Shown: positions 31,232-42,504 of the stretch, piece after piece
Layout of the letters: each line of letters opens with the position of its first letter
Numbering within the stretch: the first letter of the stretch is position 1
Assembly (NCBI RefSeq): GCF_963855985.1
Contig: NC_087090.1
Coordinates: forward strand, 15,436,501-15,500,500
DNA length: 64,000 bases
Direction: 5' to 3'
Source of the DNA: Ostrinia nubilalis
Taxonomy: Eukaryota > Arthropoda > Insecta > Lepidoptera > Crambidae
Translations under genes and position numbers: made by a program
Notes under the pieces: model-generated
Told to the model about the DNA's origin: nothing
The model's input: the letters and a program-made list of their open reading frames with translations, nothing else
Database searches by the model: none

Positions 31232-32384
31232 ACGACATATGTAATTATTCTAGATGAAATTTATGCGATACTCGTTTGTGTCAATCTAAAAGAAAATGCT
31301 ATGATATTTTTTGGTATAAAATTTGTTAACGATTTCTGAGTTGACCTTCTCAATTTTGCTTTGCCCCCAACAAAGCTACTCACTTGTTTCGCTCATTCCA
31401 TAAAACTTTATCGCTGGATGTCTAAGAAAAATTAGATAACTCCACGCTAACCAGACGGCTGACGGCGTAATCACATTGCACGTCACACAAGCTGAAGTTT
31501 CAGCATGCGCAGTATTAGCGAGAGTCCAAATCAAACAAACTATGCTGAGACCCGCCGACTTTTAATCGAATTTAGTTACCTTCAGTGGAACTTCTTTAAT
31601 AATTACTGTTTACTGAATGGTTGGTGGTCCAAGTTTTGGCATTGAGCGTGTTCTATTGTTTATGAGGTCAAAGTTATATCACTCTGTTTTGTACTATGCC
31701 CGCCACTGTAGCGGATTTGCTCGTGGCTAAGAAGCAACCACTCAAAAAGATGCTATGAGTGCTTTTAGTAATTAATTGCTAGCAACTAAAATGTTTCTCA
31801 ACTTTCCCAGAATACTCGAAAGCTAATGTTGTGTTCAATATAAAATAGATAAGAAGTCAATCATTCCACGACAAAGTCACAGCGGTAACCTACTGCGGAT
31901 ATAGGCCGTGGGTGGTTCTGGTCTGTGATGGTAAGAATGGTAGAGAGATAAAAGACCATTCTTCCCGTGGATTTCATATAAGACTGCTAGTGAATTAAAA
32001 TGCAAACAACGTAACGTATGCCAAGATCTCCACTATGGTACGATAAATGATATGTAAGGTCGTGGTTCTACAGTTGAGATTAATGGTGGAGGGGAGGATG
32101 CATAGCATGTATACAAGTCACTTAAATGAAGTTTTTTAACTATAGGTGATAAGTTTGATAAGTTTTTCTCTTCTAAATAAAATGTATCGCTCATAAATTG
32201 GGCCACAATCCGGTGGCGCGGGTAAGGTGATACCGAAGCAATTAAATTTTCTTCCTGTAAGCTCTCGTTCATTTCGTCGTACTTCGAAGGTTTCGTTCCG
32301 ACTGTCGCCGGCAGGCGGCGGCGCTGGTGGAAATGGCACGATATCTGTTATTCTTGAATGTTAGTTTCATAGTTTTATAGTTGA
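31232..32384. other. no gene recognised
   Basis: Frames at 32033-32272 and 32136-32339 overlap in different phases and have no domain. 31940-31985 (ACCATTCTTCCCGTGGATTT, CATATAAGACTGC) resembles L4. Otherwise unique. Confidence 0.35.
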
Positions 32385-32760
32385 CTAGCTTTTGCCCGCG
32401 GCTTCACCCGCGTGAAATTTATTTTGTCACAGATCGTCATAAATTATAGCTTATATGTTAATCTGGGCTATAAACAATAATACTGTAAAGTTTCATCAAA
32501 ATCCGTTCAGCAGTTTTTGCGTGAAAGAGTAACAAATACCCAGACATCCAAACTTTCTCATTTATAATATTTGCCCGCGGCATCACCCGCGTGAAATTTC
32601 GTTTGTCACAGATCGTCATAAATTATAGCTTATATGTTAATCTGGGTTATAAACAATAATACTGTAAAGTTTCATCAAAATCCGTTCAGTAGTTTTTGCG
32701 TGAAAGAGTAACAAACATCCAGACATCCAAACTTTTGCATTTATAATATTATAATATTAT
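32385..32760 (-). mobile_element. two Lep1-type Helitrons in tandem
   Basis: Unit 1 (32385-32570) has CTAG plus GCCCGCGGCTTCACCCGCG and runs to TTTATAATAT. Unit 2 (32571-32760) starts inside the GCCCGCGGCATCACCCGCG hairpin, lacking its own CTAG, and runs to TTTATAATATTATAATATTA. The units are about 95 percent alike by eye. A tandem head-to-tail arrangement fits rolling-circle read-through. Confidence 0.75.
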
Positions 32761-32862
32761 CCTACTTTCTCAACCTGTCTGGCAAGCGTAGGGAGTGTAC
32801 AACAAATTCTTCATTTGCCTCTGGTAAATAAGTTTGGGCTGTGCTCCTACAATGAAGATTTA

Positions 32863-33008
32863 TGCCCGTATTCACAAACGATGCTTGCTCAAGTGAAGCA
32901 GCAAATCGAACGCACAGTGTTAAATAGAGCTCTGTGATTGGATCGTGTGTCACTCTGTGCGTCCACGCGCACTGTGAGACCTCATAGTAAGGTTTGTGAA
33001 TACGGGCG
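32863..33008. mobile_element. palindromic MITE family C, copy 3
   Basis: 146 bp, TGCCCGTATTCACAAACGA to GTTTGTGAATACGGGCG, flanked by TTA on both sides (32860-32862, 33009-33011). The minus-strand frame through it is repeat-derived. Confidence 0.8.
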
Positions 33009-33027
33009 TTAATGACCTGTGTGCTTA

Positions 33028-33191
33028 CCATGAGTTTACGTTAGGTGTGCTCGCTAGCGACTGCGTAAAAAAATTGACATTAATTGTATGACATATTGTG
33101 CAGCGCCCCTAGCGGCTACTTTCAAGAAACAAAATCTTCATAGAGATTTTTGACGTACTCGCTAGCGAGCACACCTAACGTAAACTCATGG
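33028..33191. mobile_element. MITE family D, copy 1, perfect 35-bp inverted repeats
   Basis: 33026-33060 and 33159-33193 are exact reverse complements over 35 bp (including TA at each end). They contain CCATGAGTTTACG and TTAGGTGTGCTCGCTAGCGA. The TA dinucleotides at both outer ends fit a TA target (Tc1/mariner-like). Perfect arms mean a recent insertion. Diverged relatives are at 36761-36920 and 54780-54925. Confidence 0.85.
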
Positions 33192-33325
33192 TAGGTACAC
33201 TGACGAGCAGTCCAGATTTTTTGTTTGAAATGAATTAAAATGATAAGTAAGTCGTCACTGTAGAAATTGAAAACCTTGTGATACTGAAATAAATTATTAA
33301 TACCAGAAATGAACCTACTATAACA

Positions 33326-33558
33326 CTAGCTTTCCGCCCGCGGCTTCGCCCGCGTGGAATTTTGTCTGTCACAGAAAAACTTTATCGCGCGCGTCCCTGT
33401 TTCAAAAACCGGGATAAAAACTATCCTATGTTCTTTCCCGGGACTCAAACTATCTCTATGCCAAATTTCATTAAAATCGGTTGCGAGGTTTAAGCGGGAA
33501 AGCGTAACAGACAGACAGACAGACAGAGTTACTTTCGCATTTATAATATTAGTTGGGA
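33326..33558 (-). mobile_element. Lep1-type Helitron, full length
   Basis: Left CTAG, GCCCGCGGCTTCGCCCGCG hairpin region, GTCACAGAAAAACTTTATCG, CCGGGATAAAAACTATCCTA, and GACAGACAGACAGACAGAG. Right end complementary to TCCCAACTAATATTATAAAT. The 75-residue frame in it is non-coding repeat. Confidence 0.8.
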
Positions 33559-33797
33559 TTGTAAAGCACGTCCTATTTTAACGTTAATAAGCAATTAACT
33601 AGGGCGTAGCAATGAAATAATACCTTTATTAATGTTTAATCTTCTTTGTTTCAGGTTAGTATCACCCACACACGAGCACCTGTAATGAAAAAGGTTTTTA
33701 TTTTTATTACGAAGCTAATGAAAAGTTTATTTCATATTTATGTTGGGAAATTGCAAACATAATTTTCATGAATTTTAGAATAAATAGTTACACGGTT
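33559..33797. other. no gene recognised
   Basis: AT-rich spacer between a Helitron and a MITE. Confidence 0.35.
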
Positions 33798-34008
33798 AGG
33801 GTTGCCAGGTCCAAAATCACAAAAGCCGGACTCTGTGCTTCATTTGGGCGGACATTTTACCCTTAAAGCCGGACATGTGAAGGGGGGGGGGTTGCAATTA
33901 GTGTCATACTCACGAGTGAGTGCTGTCATCGTATCATCGGTTGCCCAACATAACATCCTGATGCGTGCGCTTCATATTCACTTCATCACCCGGACTCCTG
34001 GCAACCCT
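33798..34008. mobile_element. MITE family E, copy 1
   Basis: Ends AGGGTTGCCAGG and CCTGGCAACCCT, with TA overlapping both outer ends (TTAGGG / CCCTAT). An inner inverted GCCGGAC/TCCGGC motif is repeated. A 75-bp relative is at 63795-63874. The 84-residue frame is repeat-derived. Confidence 0.65.
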
Positions 34009-34133
34009 ATACACGGAAAAAGCTTAAAAATACGTGGCTATTTGACAGCCATCTGACCGATGACAGGTTTGAACCCCGCAGTGGGAAAATTTTAGTATGA
34101 AGAGAATAGGTACTCATTTATACTGAACAAGCG

Positions 34134-34306
34134 GCCCGCCCGGCTTCGCACGGGTGCTAACTATACACATAAATCTTCCTCTTGAATCACTGTATCTATT
34201 AAAAAAAACCCTATCAAAATCCGTTGCGTAGTTTTAAAGATCTAAGCATACATAGGGACAGACAGCGGAAAGCGACTTTGTTTTATACTATGTAGTGATT
34301 AATTAA
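34134..34306 (-). mobile_element. Helitron-like repeat, third subfamily
   Basis: GCGGCCCGCCCGGCTTCGCA, CGGGTGCTAACTATACACAT, ATCAAAATCCGTTGCGTAGT and AAAGCGACTTTGTTTTATAC. It shares its body with 17545-17635. The CTAG terminus is not preserved. Confidence 0.5.
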
Positions 34307-34328
34307 GTTAATGTATAGACAATAGTAC

Positions 34329-35962
34329 CAGAGTAAATACAAATGAGTAGGGCATCTTCATAGAAACGCACCGAGAGCGGTTTGTATGTGAGCGCGCCAA
34401 CATACGTATGCGGCGCGCACGCACACACTGACAAAATTCGGCGCAACCACGACTGGCTCACCCTCAGATCATAGAAAGAGAATAGATATGAAGTCGCGCG
34501 TAACTACAACGAGAACCAGTGTCCCCACATTTCCCCCACCACAGCTCCCACACACACATTCAACTGTGTAAAAACAAAGCGACTGAGAGTCTACGACAAC
34601 ATGTGCAACCGGCTTAAAAGTGCTGTGATTGGCCAGAAGGCGTGCCTTATGGCCAATCAATGGCCGCGTGACGTGACGCACACTTTGAAAAAAGCAATTA
34701 GAGAGAAGAAAGATAAAATGGAGTCGATAAGATATCGATACTTTAAATCCTGGGGGCAAGGCTCGAAATTGGTTTAAAAAATGCTTGTATGAAAACCTTT
34801 TTATTATTATACGTTATTATTATGTTCTTTAACGATTTTTGCATAAAGGAGTCAGTTCCATTTTGTATGGACGAAAAACTCAGAATCAATTATTGGGACT
34901 AAATGAAGTTACCTTATATTAATTTACCCCAACCAAAGCTCAATGTCGTTATCGATGGAGTATAGAAGTTATAGACTGACAAAGTTTGTATGAAAAGTCA
35001 TGGGTTAAGTAGGTACTTGCGATTTTTACCAGTATTTACAATATTGGTAATATATTATTATTTACTTTAATAATAATAACAGGATTACTGTAATTATTAT
35101 TAACTACTATCGCGCATTAACTTTTTAATTATGGCGAAATTCGTACCGCCTATGTTTATCAAAATTAATGCCTATATTAGGCTTTCAACTAGCTCTTATA
35201 GTAATTACATAGTTGACAGTTACTAATCCCTTCTACTGTTGTTATTGTTTTTGTAAAAACTTAAAAATCGCAAGCAACTCATGATTTTTTCATTCAAAAT
35301 TAGAAAATAGAAAATAATAATTTACTTCTATTTATCGATAATAGGAAACCGTATTAGAACACGAGCCCTGCACTATGTTACGACCGGCACATGCGGCCGT
35401 ACTGTGTATTTTCACGCGTCAGTGGATATCGGAAGAAATAAAATACATTGCGCAGTAGTTACGCATGACATAAAGTGGTTGCTAACTAAATCGTCAATGT
35501 ACAACGTGTTTGAATTTTTATCACCACTAATTTCGATATCGCAGTAAATGTCACGGCACTGAATTCGTTCGTAAAAATGTTTAGTTTTTTTTATTTATAA
35601 GCAAAATACCAATGGATTTGCAATACTTACATGTGGTAAATGACTTCATTGTTCCTGTAGTTCTTCGTTTCACTTATGTTATTGCACGTTACGACGCATT
35701 ATCCAGCAATATCGGAGAACATTTCCTCAGTACGACTGAATCGCGACTAACCTGGCGTCGCGGGCGATGATCGTTTCTGGGCATATCGCGGAGACACGCG
35801 CCACGCCCCCGTTTCACATCTATTCCCTTCTATGATCTGAGGGCTCACCGCTAATCCCCGCTAAATTTTGTCAGTGTGTGCGTGCGCGCCGCATACGTGT
35901 TGGCGCGCTCACATACAAACCGCGATTCTATGAAGATGACCTACTCATTTGTATTTACTCTG
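34329..35962. mobile_element. 1.63 kb non-autonomous DNA transposon with long TIRs
   Basis: Inverted repeats 34329-34493 and 35811-35962 match at roughly 85-90 percent. They begin CAGAGTAAATACAAATGAGT and contain GTTTGTATGTGAGCGCGCCA and GCGGCGCGCACGCACACACT. The interior has no transposase. It contains paired CCAAT-type motifs (GTGATTGGCC at 34624, GGCCAATCA at 34651) and GTGACGTGACG. No target-site duplication is evident, so the superfamily is open; a CAG start is seen in hAT and others. Confidence 0.75.
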
Positions 35963-36760
35963 ACATTTTGTTCCAAATTCGCCCCTATCACAACTACATA
36001 ATAGACTGTTTAGCTTGCTTTGGTCTGTACCATCGTAAATATTGAATGAAAATGTTCAGTGATGGTTTCCTCATTAAATGAGCTTAATGAATTTCGACAT
36101 CATTAAATTTTAATTAAAACCTCCCGATCGCCTTTTCCGAATTCTGTTTGATTGATTCCAAACATTTAGGCTTAGTTCGTCACTAGTGATGTTCGGATAT
36201 CTGTATGTATACCATAACCAATCCGATTTATGTCATGAGCTATTTGCTAGTGCAAGTGAAAAACAAATTATGAACTTATTTCAGACATAATAAATATTGC
36301 CATTAGTCGTATGGTTCCAGTCGAGTGGAATAAGATCACTTTTCATGTATTAACACATCCTAACATCAATCCCCAATCTGTTTAGGTAGCGTGAGGTGAA
36401 TCTAGGCCTCAATTTCTTCTGGCAAATTGGAGTGATTCATCTTCCTGCTGTGGAGAATAATGATTTCTTGATGATGGTGGTTTATATCTACCTATTTGTG
36501 TCCGTATCCACGGATATTTTATACAACCCAGCACATCACTGGTCACTACTTCAGCTACGACCTTATTCGAAGTTGCGCACAATCAAGTATTGACGGTAAT
36601 TAGCAAAGTTCGCCAAGAGTCGTCATTAAGCGAATAAAATTCGTTAAACGTGCTACGGAGTTCGCTATGATTATGACAAATGATACGCTAATTGGTTTTG
36701 GTTACTTATAGGTATAAAATATAATTTTTGTAACGGTCTTGATGGTTACTTTCGTGCTTA
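35963..36760. other. no gene recognised
   Basis: Frame 36396-36593 (65 residues) has no domain; its start region (CTAGGCCTCAATTTCTTCTG, GCAAATTGGA) looks like a retroelement tail. The remainder is AT-rich. Confidence 0.35.
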
Positions 36761-36920
36761 CCATGAGTATACGACTCATATTAGGTGTGCTCGCTATTAA
36801 CTGCGTAAAAATTACATGAAATTTATAGCACCCCTAGCGGTTACTTTCAAGAACTAAAATCTTTATGAAATTGTTTGACGTACTCGCTACCGATAACGTT
36901 TGATGTACACATTACCATGG
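36761..36920. mobile_element. MITE family D, copy 2 (diverged)
   Basis: CCATGAGTATACG...TTAGGTGTGCTCGCTA, ACTGCGTAAAAATTACATG, GCACCCCTAGCGGTTACTTT, then TTGACGTACTCGCTACCGAT and ACCATGG. Same layout as the copy at 33028-33191, with mutated arms. Confidence 0.7.
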
Positions 36921-37534
36921 TAAAGCTAGGTATTTAAAGAATTCTCTACTAATAATTTCCTATAGGATAGCTACTACGTATTATAGACTAATTTTGGTTT
37001 AAAAAGAAAACAAGAAATATAAAGCCGCAACAAAGAGAATATTAAAACTATGACTACAAGCAGCTAGTTTTGAATTGCAAAAATATTTTGAATCTCATTT
37101 TTTACATATTTTACTTAGATCCCCCTTATTTCGTGTCAACAACTTTAAAAGGAGAGATTTTAATCTTTCCCGTAATATTATTATATTGCTTGTGTGATAT
37201 ACCAACACTTGCCGATTGGCAATGCCCCAGTTACAACCTCATATCAAGCAATAAAAACATTTTGTTATCAATGCAATAAAACAATTTTTATATTTTTATC
37301 ATTTCCGCCCGCTCGACATCATTTTATTTTCTTCGAATGAATTTGGAGTTTGATAATTTTCGGTAAGTATTATCTTCAAAAATGTTATTATTTTATTGTT
37401 TACAAATCACATATACCTCAAGGAGGTAGCAAATTAGCAATGTAACATTTTGAACATCTTGTACCTACTACCCTTTATTGTTGGAACTTCTGTAACATTG
37501 CGAAGTGAATAAATGAATATGAATATGAAAATTT
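36921..37534. other. no gene recognised
   Basis: 69-residue frame at 37070-37279 without known features; AT-rich. Confidence 0.35.
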
Positions 37535-37665
37535 CTGTCACCATCATCAGGTAGTTCAGACTCCATTGCAGGATCATGACCCTCTCTAATTTACCAGAGA
37601 CAAACGAAGGATTTGGACTACACTCCCCACGCTGACCAGACGGGTTGGGGAGGCCTGTGCCCATT
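37535..37665 (-). repeat. L4 LINE-type tail
   Basis: CACCATCATCAGGTAGTTCA, GACTCCATTGCAGGATCATG, CTCTCTAATTTACCAGAGAC, GACTACACTCCCCACGCTGA and CAGACGGGTTGGGGAGGC. The ATGATGG end is on the minus strand, so the family appears to end in a GATGAT-type tail. Confidence 0.55.
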
Positions 37666-37777
37666 TATAGTATAATGATTTTTTCCCATAATCACCTTTT
37701 AAGACGTAGGTATACGGGAAGACTTGGAATGGTCCTACTCTGCCACAACCACACATCTGAATCTTTAAATAATAATA

Positions 37778-38030
37778 ATAATCATCATCATCATTTCAGC
37801 CATAGGACGTCCACTGCTGAACATAGGCCTCCCCCAATGCTTTCCATGTTGATCGATTGGTAGCGGCCTGCGTCCAGCGCTTCCCTGCTACCTTTAGGAT
37901 GTCGTCGGTCCACCTTGTAGGTGGACGTCCCACGCTGCGTTTTCCGGTACGCGGCCTCCATTCCAGAACCTTGCTGCCCCATCGGCCGTCAGTTCTGCGT
38001 ACTATATGCCCTGCTCATTGTCACTCATTC
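37778..38030 (-). mobile_element. RTE LINE 3' end (ATG-tailed subfamily), best copy
   Basis: Plus strand starts AATAATAATAATCATCATCA and continues TTTCAGCCATAGGACGTCCA. On the minus strand this is a coding end followed by only a few bases and an ATG/ATT tandem tail, the typical RTE 3' structure with almost no UTR. Confidence 0.85.
37796..38014 (-). pseudogene. RTE LINE ORF2, C-terminal 72 codons plus stop
   Basis: Open for 72 codons to a TGA: AGHIVRRTDGRWGSKVLEWR, then RSVGRPPTRWTDDILKVAGK, WTQAATNRSTWKALGEAYVQ, QWTSYG. This gives the natural C-terminus of a second RTE subfamily (compare 18127-18364, with VQQWTSFG). It is 5'-truncated and therefore inactive. The 63-residue minus-strand frame at 37791-37982 is out of phase with this one. 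Confidence 0.85.
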
Positions 38031-39757
38031 ACACAATATTAAGTAAAAAACTTCTAAATAGTGATGTCATAGGAATTCCATTACGATATAATGTTATCAA
38101 TTTAAGTTTTGCGGAACAATAAGACACATTTCCGTGTTCTTCATTGCCATTTTACACATAATAAAACACATGAATTGTTAACGCAAACGCTAATAACAAT
38201 AATCTTAACAAAAATCTTAACAAAGAGCATGAATTAAACAAAAACTTGTAAATGTAACGTTAAAATTCATGCAAAATGATTATACGAATAAAACAGTGAT
38301 GTAGCAAATAGCAAAGTATCGTATCGATAAAATAAAATAGATAAAGCCTTCGTTGATTAATGACAAAATACTGAGCTCTCTGGAACAGGCTAGGGCGAGC
38401 CCTAGAGCCCGATTCAGATGTATGATTTGGCATCGAGATGCCATGCCTGTATGTATTTTTTTGTATTAAAGAATAGTTATTTCAAATCAAATCGTTAATT
38501 TTTGCAGTAGGCTACCAAAGAGCACTTTTACACGTCCCAAGCCTACCACTATTTCAGGACAGTAATATGGGCCAGTGCTGAAGAAGCAGCGCAAGAAACT
38601 CAGTCTTTATTACAAGAAAGATTCATAAATATTCCCTTTTTTGAGCTGATTTAACGCAGAATCTGAAAGTATCGACAATCGATAAAGTTATCTAACAACA
38701 CTAGAATAAGCCTGCGCGGGCGCACAAAAAGCAGATTCAAGATAAGTCAGATTAATTAATATAATAACAGCTCCCCTCATTGTCCGTCCTTGTGCCATCG
38801 GATCGGCGTGCAATACTTGAAACAATGCAAGGTCACTCTCAGGTTTGATAACGCTGGTCTTCCACTGAAATATAGCTAGTTATATCTTTTGTACAATGGA
38901 ATTGGAAGTGGAAAATTTTCATTTGCTTTTTATCTTAAGTTTAAAAAAATAAAAAATGTAGTGAATTATTATATTCTTAAAAGAGACTCATAAAAATGTC
39001 ATAAAACTTACTTTTTTTAAATCACAGTACACGTCCCAGTATTACTTTGTTAGAAAGTCAGTTACTATTCTACACTTATTTGTAAGTTTTCCTACAAATG
39101 TATTTTTAAAAGCAATTCTACAAATTAATTCGATTGTTTGTGTTGTTTGCTAATTAATTACTCATTAGGACCGCAGACTCTTTATTTTTTGCAAGTTTTC
39201 CTAATAAATACGCAAATTGACATGAAATTGTAGATTTTTTAAATAAAAAAGTCTACTCAAAATAAATAAATAATAAAGATAAATAAGTCTACTGCCTATC
39301 CCTAAATAGATATAACTTGAATGCAAGCAACTGATCCCACAAATAAGCTCCATAAAACATAAAATAAATTGGACAAACAAAAAATCGCTAACATATCATA
39401 CATATATCATAGCTTCAACACTGGATCACAACGTTAAAATTAATTACACTAACGTACCCATTCATTGCTTTACATTACACGCCTTTACAGCTGTTGTTAT
39501 TAGGGCTAGATTCGCGTATCACAGCTGGGAGATTACAGGCAGTATCGTCGTTCCATCAAGTAGGACAAAAAGCTTGACCTGAACCGTGACCTTACTCGCC
39601 GGATGTTCTGGATTATTATCTAGCCTTTTCCATTTATAGGTAAGACTACATATCATGCTTTACGTACTGGTTACTTTATAAATATTCAATTTTAATAAAT
39701 TGAAAGAATCCAATTGTTTGCTTTGGCTTTAAAGATGTGTTATTGATAAAAACATTT
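38031..39757. other. no gene; dispersed repeat at 38505-38625
   Basis: 38505-38620 (GGCTACCAAAGAGCACTTTT, ACACGTCCCAAGCCTACCAC, CAGGACAGTAATATGGGCCA, GTGCTGAAGAAGCAGCGCAA) is a repeat I recognise from lepidopteran DNA but cannot classify. Shorter pieces occur at 21335-21365 and 39025-39050. The remainder is AT-rich. Confidence 0.4.
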
Positions 39758-39975
39758 TTTTTATCCACAACGAGGAAGCTCTTGGCATACTCTTGGTCTG
39801 TATCTCACCTGATGGTAAGTGGTTTGTTACTTCACGCAAAAACTGTTCAACGGATTTTGATGGAAATGCACAGTGGGTGTTATTGTTTTAATACATGAAA
39901 GTTTGTGAGGGTGGATGTTTCTCATGCAAAACTACTGAACGGATTTTGATGGTACATACTTTATAGTGCTTATAC
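39758..39975 (-). repeat. L2 tail and Helitron body fragments
   Basis: 39758-39830 (T run, CAACGAGGAAGCTCTTGGCA, CTCACCTGATGGTAAGTGG) is a diverged L2 tail. 39835-39960 contains two degraded Helitron bodies (ACTGTTCAACGGATTTTGAT and ACTACTGAACGGATTTTGAT). Confidence 0.45.
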
Positions 39976-41274
39976 ATGAGACATGAGCGAGCATATCGTA
40001 ATTATAAGCTATAATTAAAAGTATATTAATTTGAGTAGTGAAATTACAATGATAATTGTCATTGGCTACGTTACAATGAAAGGTAAACTGAATTTCACGC
40101 GGACAACGTCGCAGTCATAAGCTATTAAGTAACGCAATAAAAATAAGTCCATCAAGCTTCGGTATTTACCTAGCAGGATATTTTGTGTTGGTTTGAATTA
40201 TAAACCAACACAAACTGCACAAATTCACTTCAGCGTTTCATCTCCGCCCGACGCGCCTTCGCATATCCGCGTCACTAAACGGCTGCGTATGGAAGAAGCG
40301 CAGAAATGGAATTTCTCCCTTTCTTTAGATTTATAATTGAAATAAATATGTATATCCTATGAACATAATATCTAATAGATAGACTTAATAATAGATGTTA
40401 GTGAATATTATTTTCGTGTATCTCGAAGCGGTCTTTTTGTAACAAAGTAAGTGCGTCATACCTTTTTTAACTCATCTCAATAGAGCAGACAAAAAAAGTG
40501 TTTGTTTCTTTTCTTCTATTACTAGTGGTTTTTGTTATTCCGGTAAAGAAAGACGCGGTTTCAAAAAAAATCTCTTTCAGTTTGGTTCAGTAATTTCAGT
40601 TCAGACTCTTTTCTGTCTCTAACTCAACTCTAATTCGTTTACTCTATGTAAGTTACTACTTTTATTCATTTTCATGTTGACCTTTTACCTCCTACGTTTT
40701 TTTACTGTCCCCACATTTTTGGTGAGCATTTTCAGGTCTTGTAAGTTGTAGCTAAACCGACACACTTTGTGCCATATTCTTTCACCAGTAAACGGATCTC
40801 TACATCCGTAGGACGGATCTCATACGAACAACCTACGCGTAATCTGTGGCACGCGTCATATGCGGGCCCTCCTACCACGAGGCCGTGGTCGCGTCTATCC
40901 AAGCGATATTCGCTGTCAAACCCTTCGCCATAAGGGGGTTTTTATCGCACCACCAAATAGTTGGGATAACGTAGTACGTGTAAGTAGGATTATCATAATG
41001 CGTCCATTAGTCTATGCCAATCTGACCCGTGGAGAATTTTACGCTTCATTTAAGGTTGGGGGAAGGCTTTTTATTGTAATAAGGGTGTATTTTTAGAAAT
41101 ATATTTGGGGCTGTTACGTAAGTAAACTAATATTGAAAAATAGATCTGAAAGCTTATAAATGAGGCCTTGATATTTTCAGAGGTAATTATGAAATGTTGA
41201 AAACGCTTGTACCTCTCGTAAGTGATTTTTATTTATAAATAGACGTATCTGCTAGTTTTCATTTTACAATGTAA
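39976..41274. other. no gene recognised
   Basis: 78-residue frame 40860-41096 without known domain. 40235-40330 and 40840-40935 are less AT-rich. No repeat match. Confidence 0.35.
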
Positions 41275-41580
41275 CTAGCTTTGCCCGAGGTTTTATTATC
41301 TTCAAAAACTGGAATAAAAACTATCGTATTTTTTTCTTTCGGCCTCAAACTATGTCCTTACCAAACACCTAACACCCGTATTCACAAACGATGCTTGCTT
41401 GAGTGAAGCAACAAATTGTACGCACAGCGTTGAATAGAGCTCTTTGATTGGTTCGTGTGTCCACGCGCGCTGTGAGACCTCATAGTAATGTTTGTGAATA
41501 CGGGCGTTAGTCATCATCTAAAAAAATTACCGACATAAATCAACAAACAAACTTTCAAGTTTCATATTAGTAGGGTTAGG
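41275..41580 (-). mobile_element. decayed Helitron carrying a MITE
   Basis: Left CTAGCTTTGCCCGAGG and AACTGGAATAAAAACTATCG, right TTCATATTAGTAGGG, are Lep1-type Helitron parts. The family C MITE (41373-41506) sits between them. Confidence 0.6.
41373..41506. mobile_element. palindromic MITE family C, copy 4
   Basis: CACCCGTATTCACAAACGAT to GTTTGTGAATACGGGCG. It has a short deletion after GGTTCGTGTGT relative to the other copies. Flanks are TAA and TTA. Confidence 0.75.
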
Positions 41581-42430
41581 ATATGGAATTTTCTATTACA
41601 ACTGAAATAAACCGACATGCGATGGTGAGTGGCTCTCTCGTTTTCAGTCCAACTTATGCAATCATAGAGCATTGTCTGTGGTTTTGTTATTACTCGCACT
41701 TGTGTGGAAGTTGGACGAGTGGCTTTGTGGAAACAATATTCAATTTCGATGTATTTTAGACGATATTTGATTTAAGCTTTGAAAGCTTGTTATTAATGCA
41801 AGAATATTTGTTGTTGTATGAATAGAAATCAAAATTTTCTCGGCCTCTAAACGTAATCTTGGACTAATTTTTCTTCTATTGTTAGAGCTTTAACAACCGA
41901 TCTTAGAACCTTGATGTCTGATCCAAAGCTTTTTGGAAGCTCTTTGCCCAGGACGGTGTTTAATCGTAGGTAATAATAATTAAGAACATAAAACGCTCGT
42001 ACTTCATTAATAAATAAATAGGTAATTTTAGATAGATGGGCAATAACTAATCACTAAACTGTTACATTGGAAGGCTTTCTAAATAAATACAGACTGTAAT
42101 TACACACTTCTATGCTTTTTCTCAAAGTTTTAACATTTCAAATATTGAGTGCGAGTAAATATGAAGATATTTATTTTCTATTTGATTCTAAGTGAGCCGG
42201 GGAATTTCTCTTTGATAAACATCAGTTTTAATTAGATCTGGAATGAAGTAAACACATTTTAATCTAGAATTTTCATTGGGCCTTTAATTAGAAATAAGAA
42301 AGTGTGTGTGCCACTGGGAATATGTCTGCTGTCGATGTATAAGTTAGGTTTGAGTAATAATTTGTTGAAAGAAAGAAATAAAATACATTTATTTGGCACA
42401 TTAAAAACAGCAAATTACAGAACTTAACTG
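41581..42430. other. no gene recognised
   Basis: AT-rich sequence; no repeat or supported frame seen. Confidence 0.35.
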
Positions 42431-42434
42431 TTGT

Positions 42435-42500
42435 CTTCGTATCCTAATGACTAGATTGTTTGGATCCTCTAGATTTGGTCCTGGGTCCGATTTCCAGAAG
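42435..42500 (+). mobile_element. possible tRNA-derived SINE fragment
   Basis: CGTATCCTAATGACTAGATT, GTTTGGATCCTC and TTTGGTCCTGGGTCCGATTT, then CCAG. GGGTCCGATTTCC resembles a pol III B-box, and the upstream text has the form of a decayed A-box region. It is cut on the right by the foldback element. Confidence 0.35.
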
Positions 42501-42504
42501 GAAT

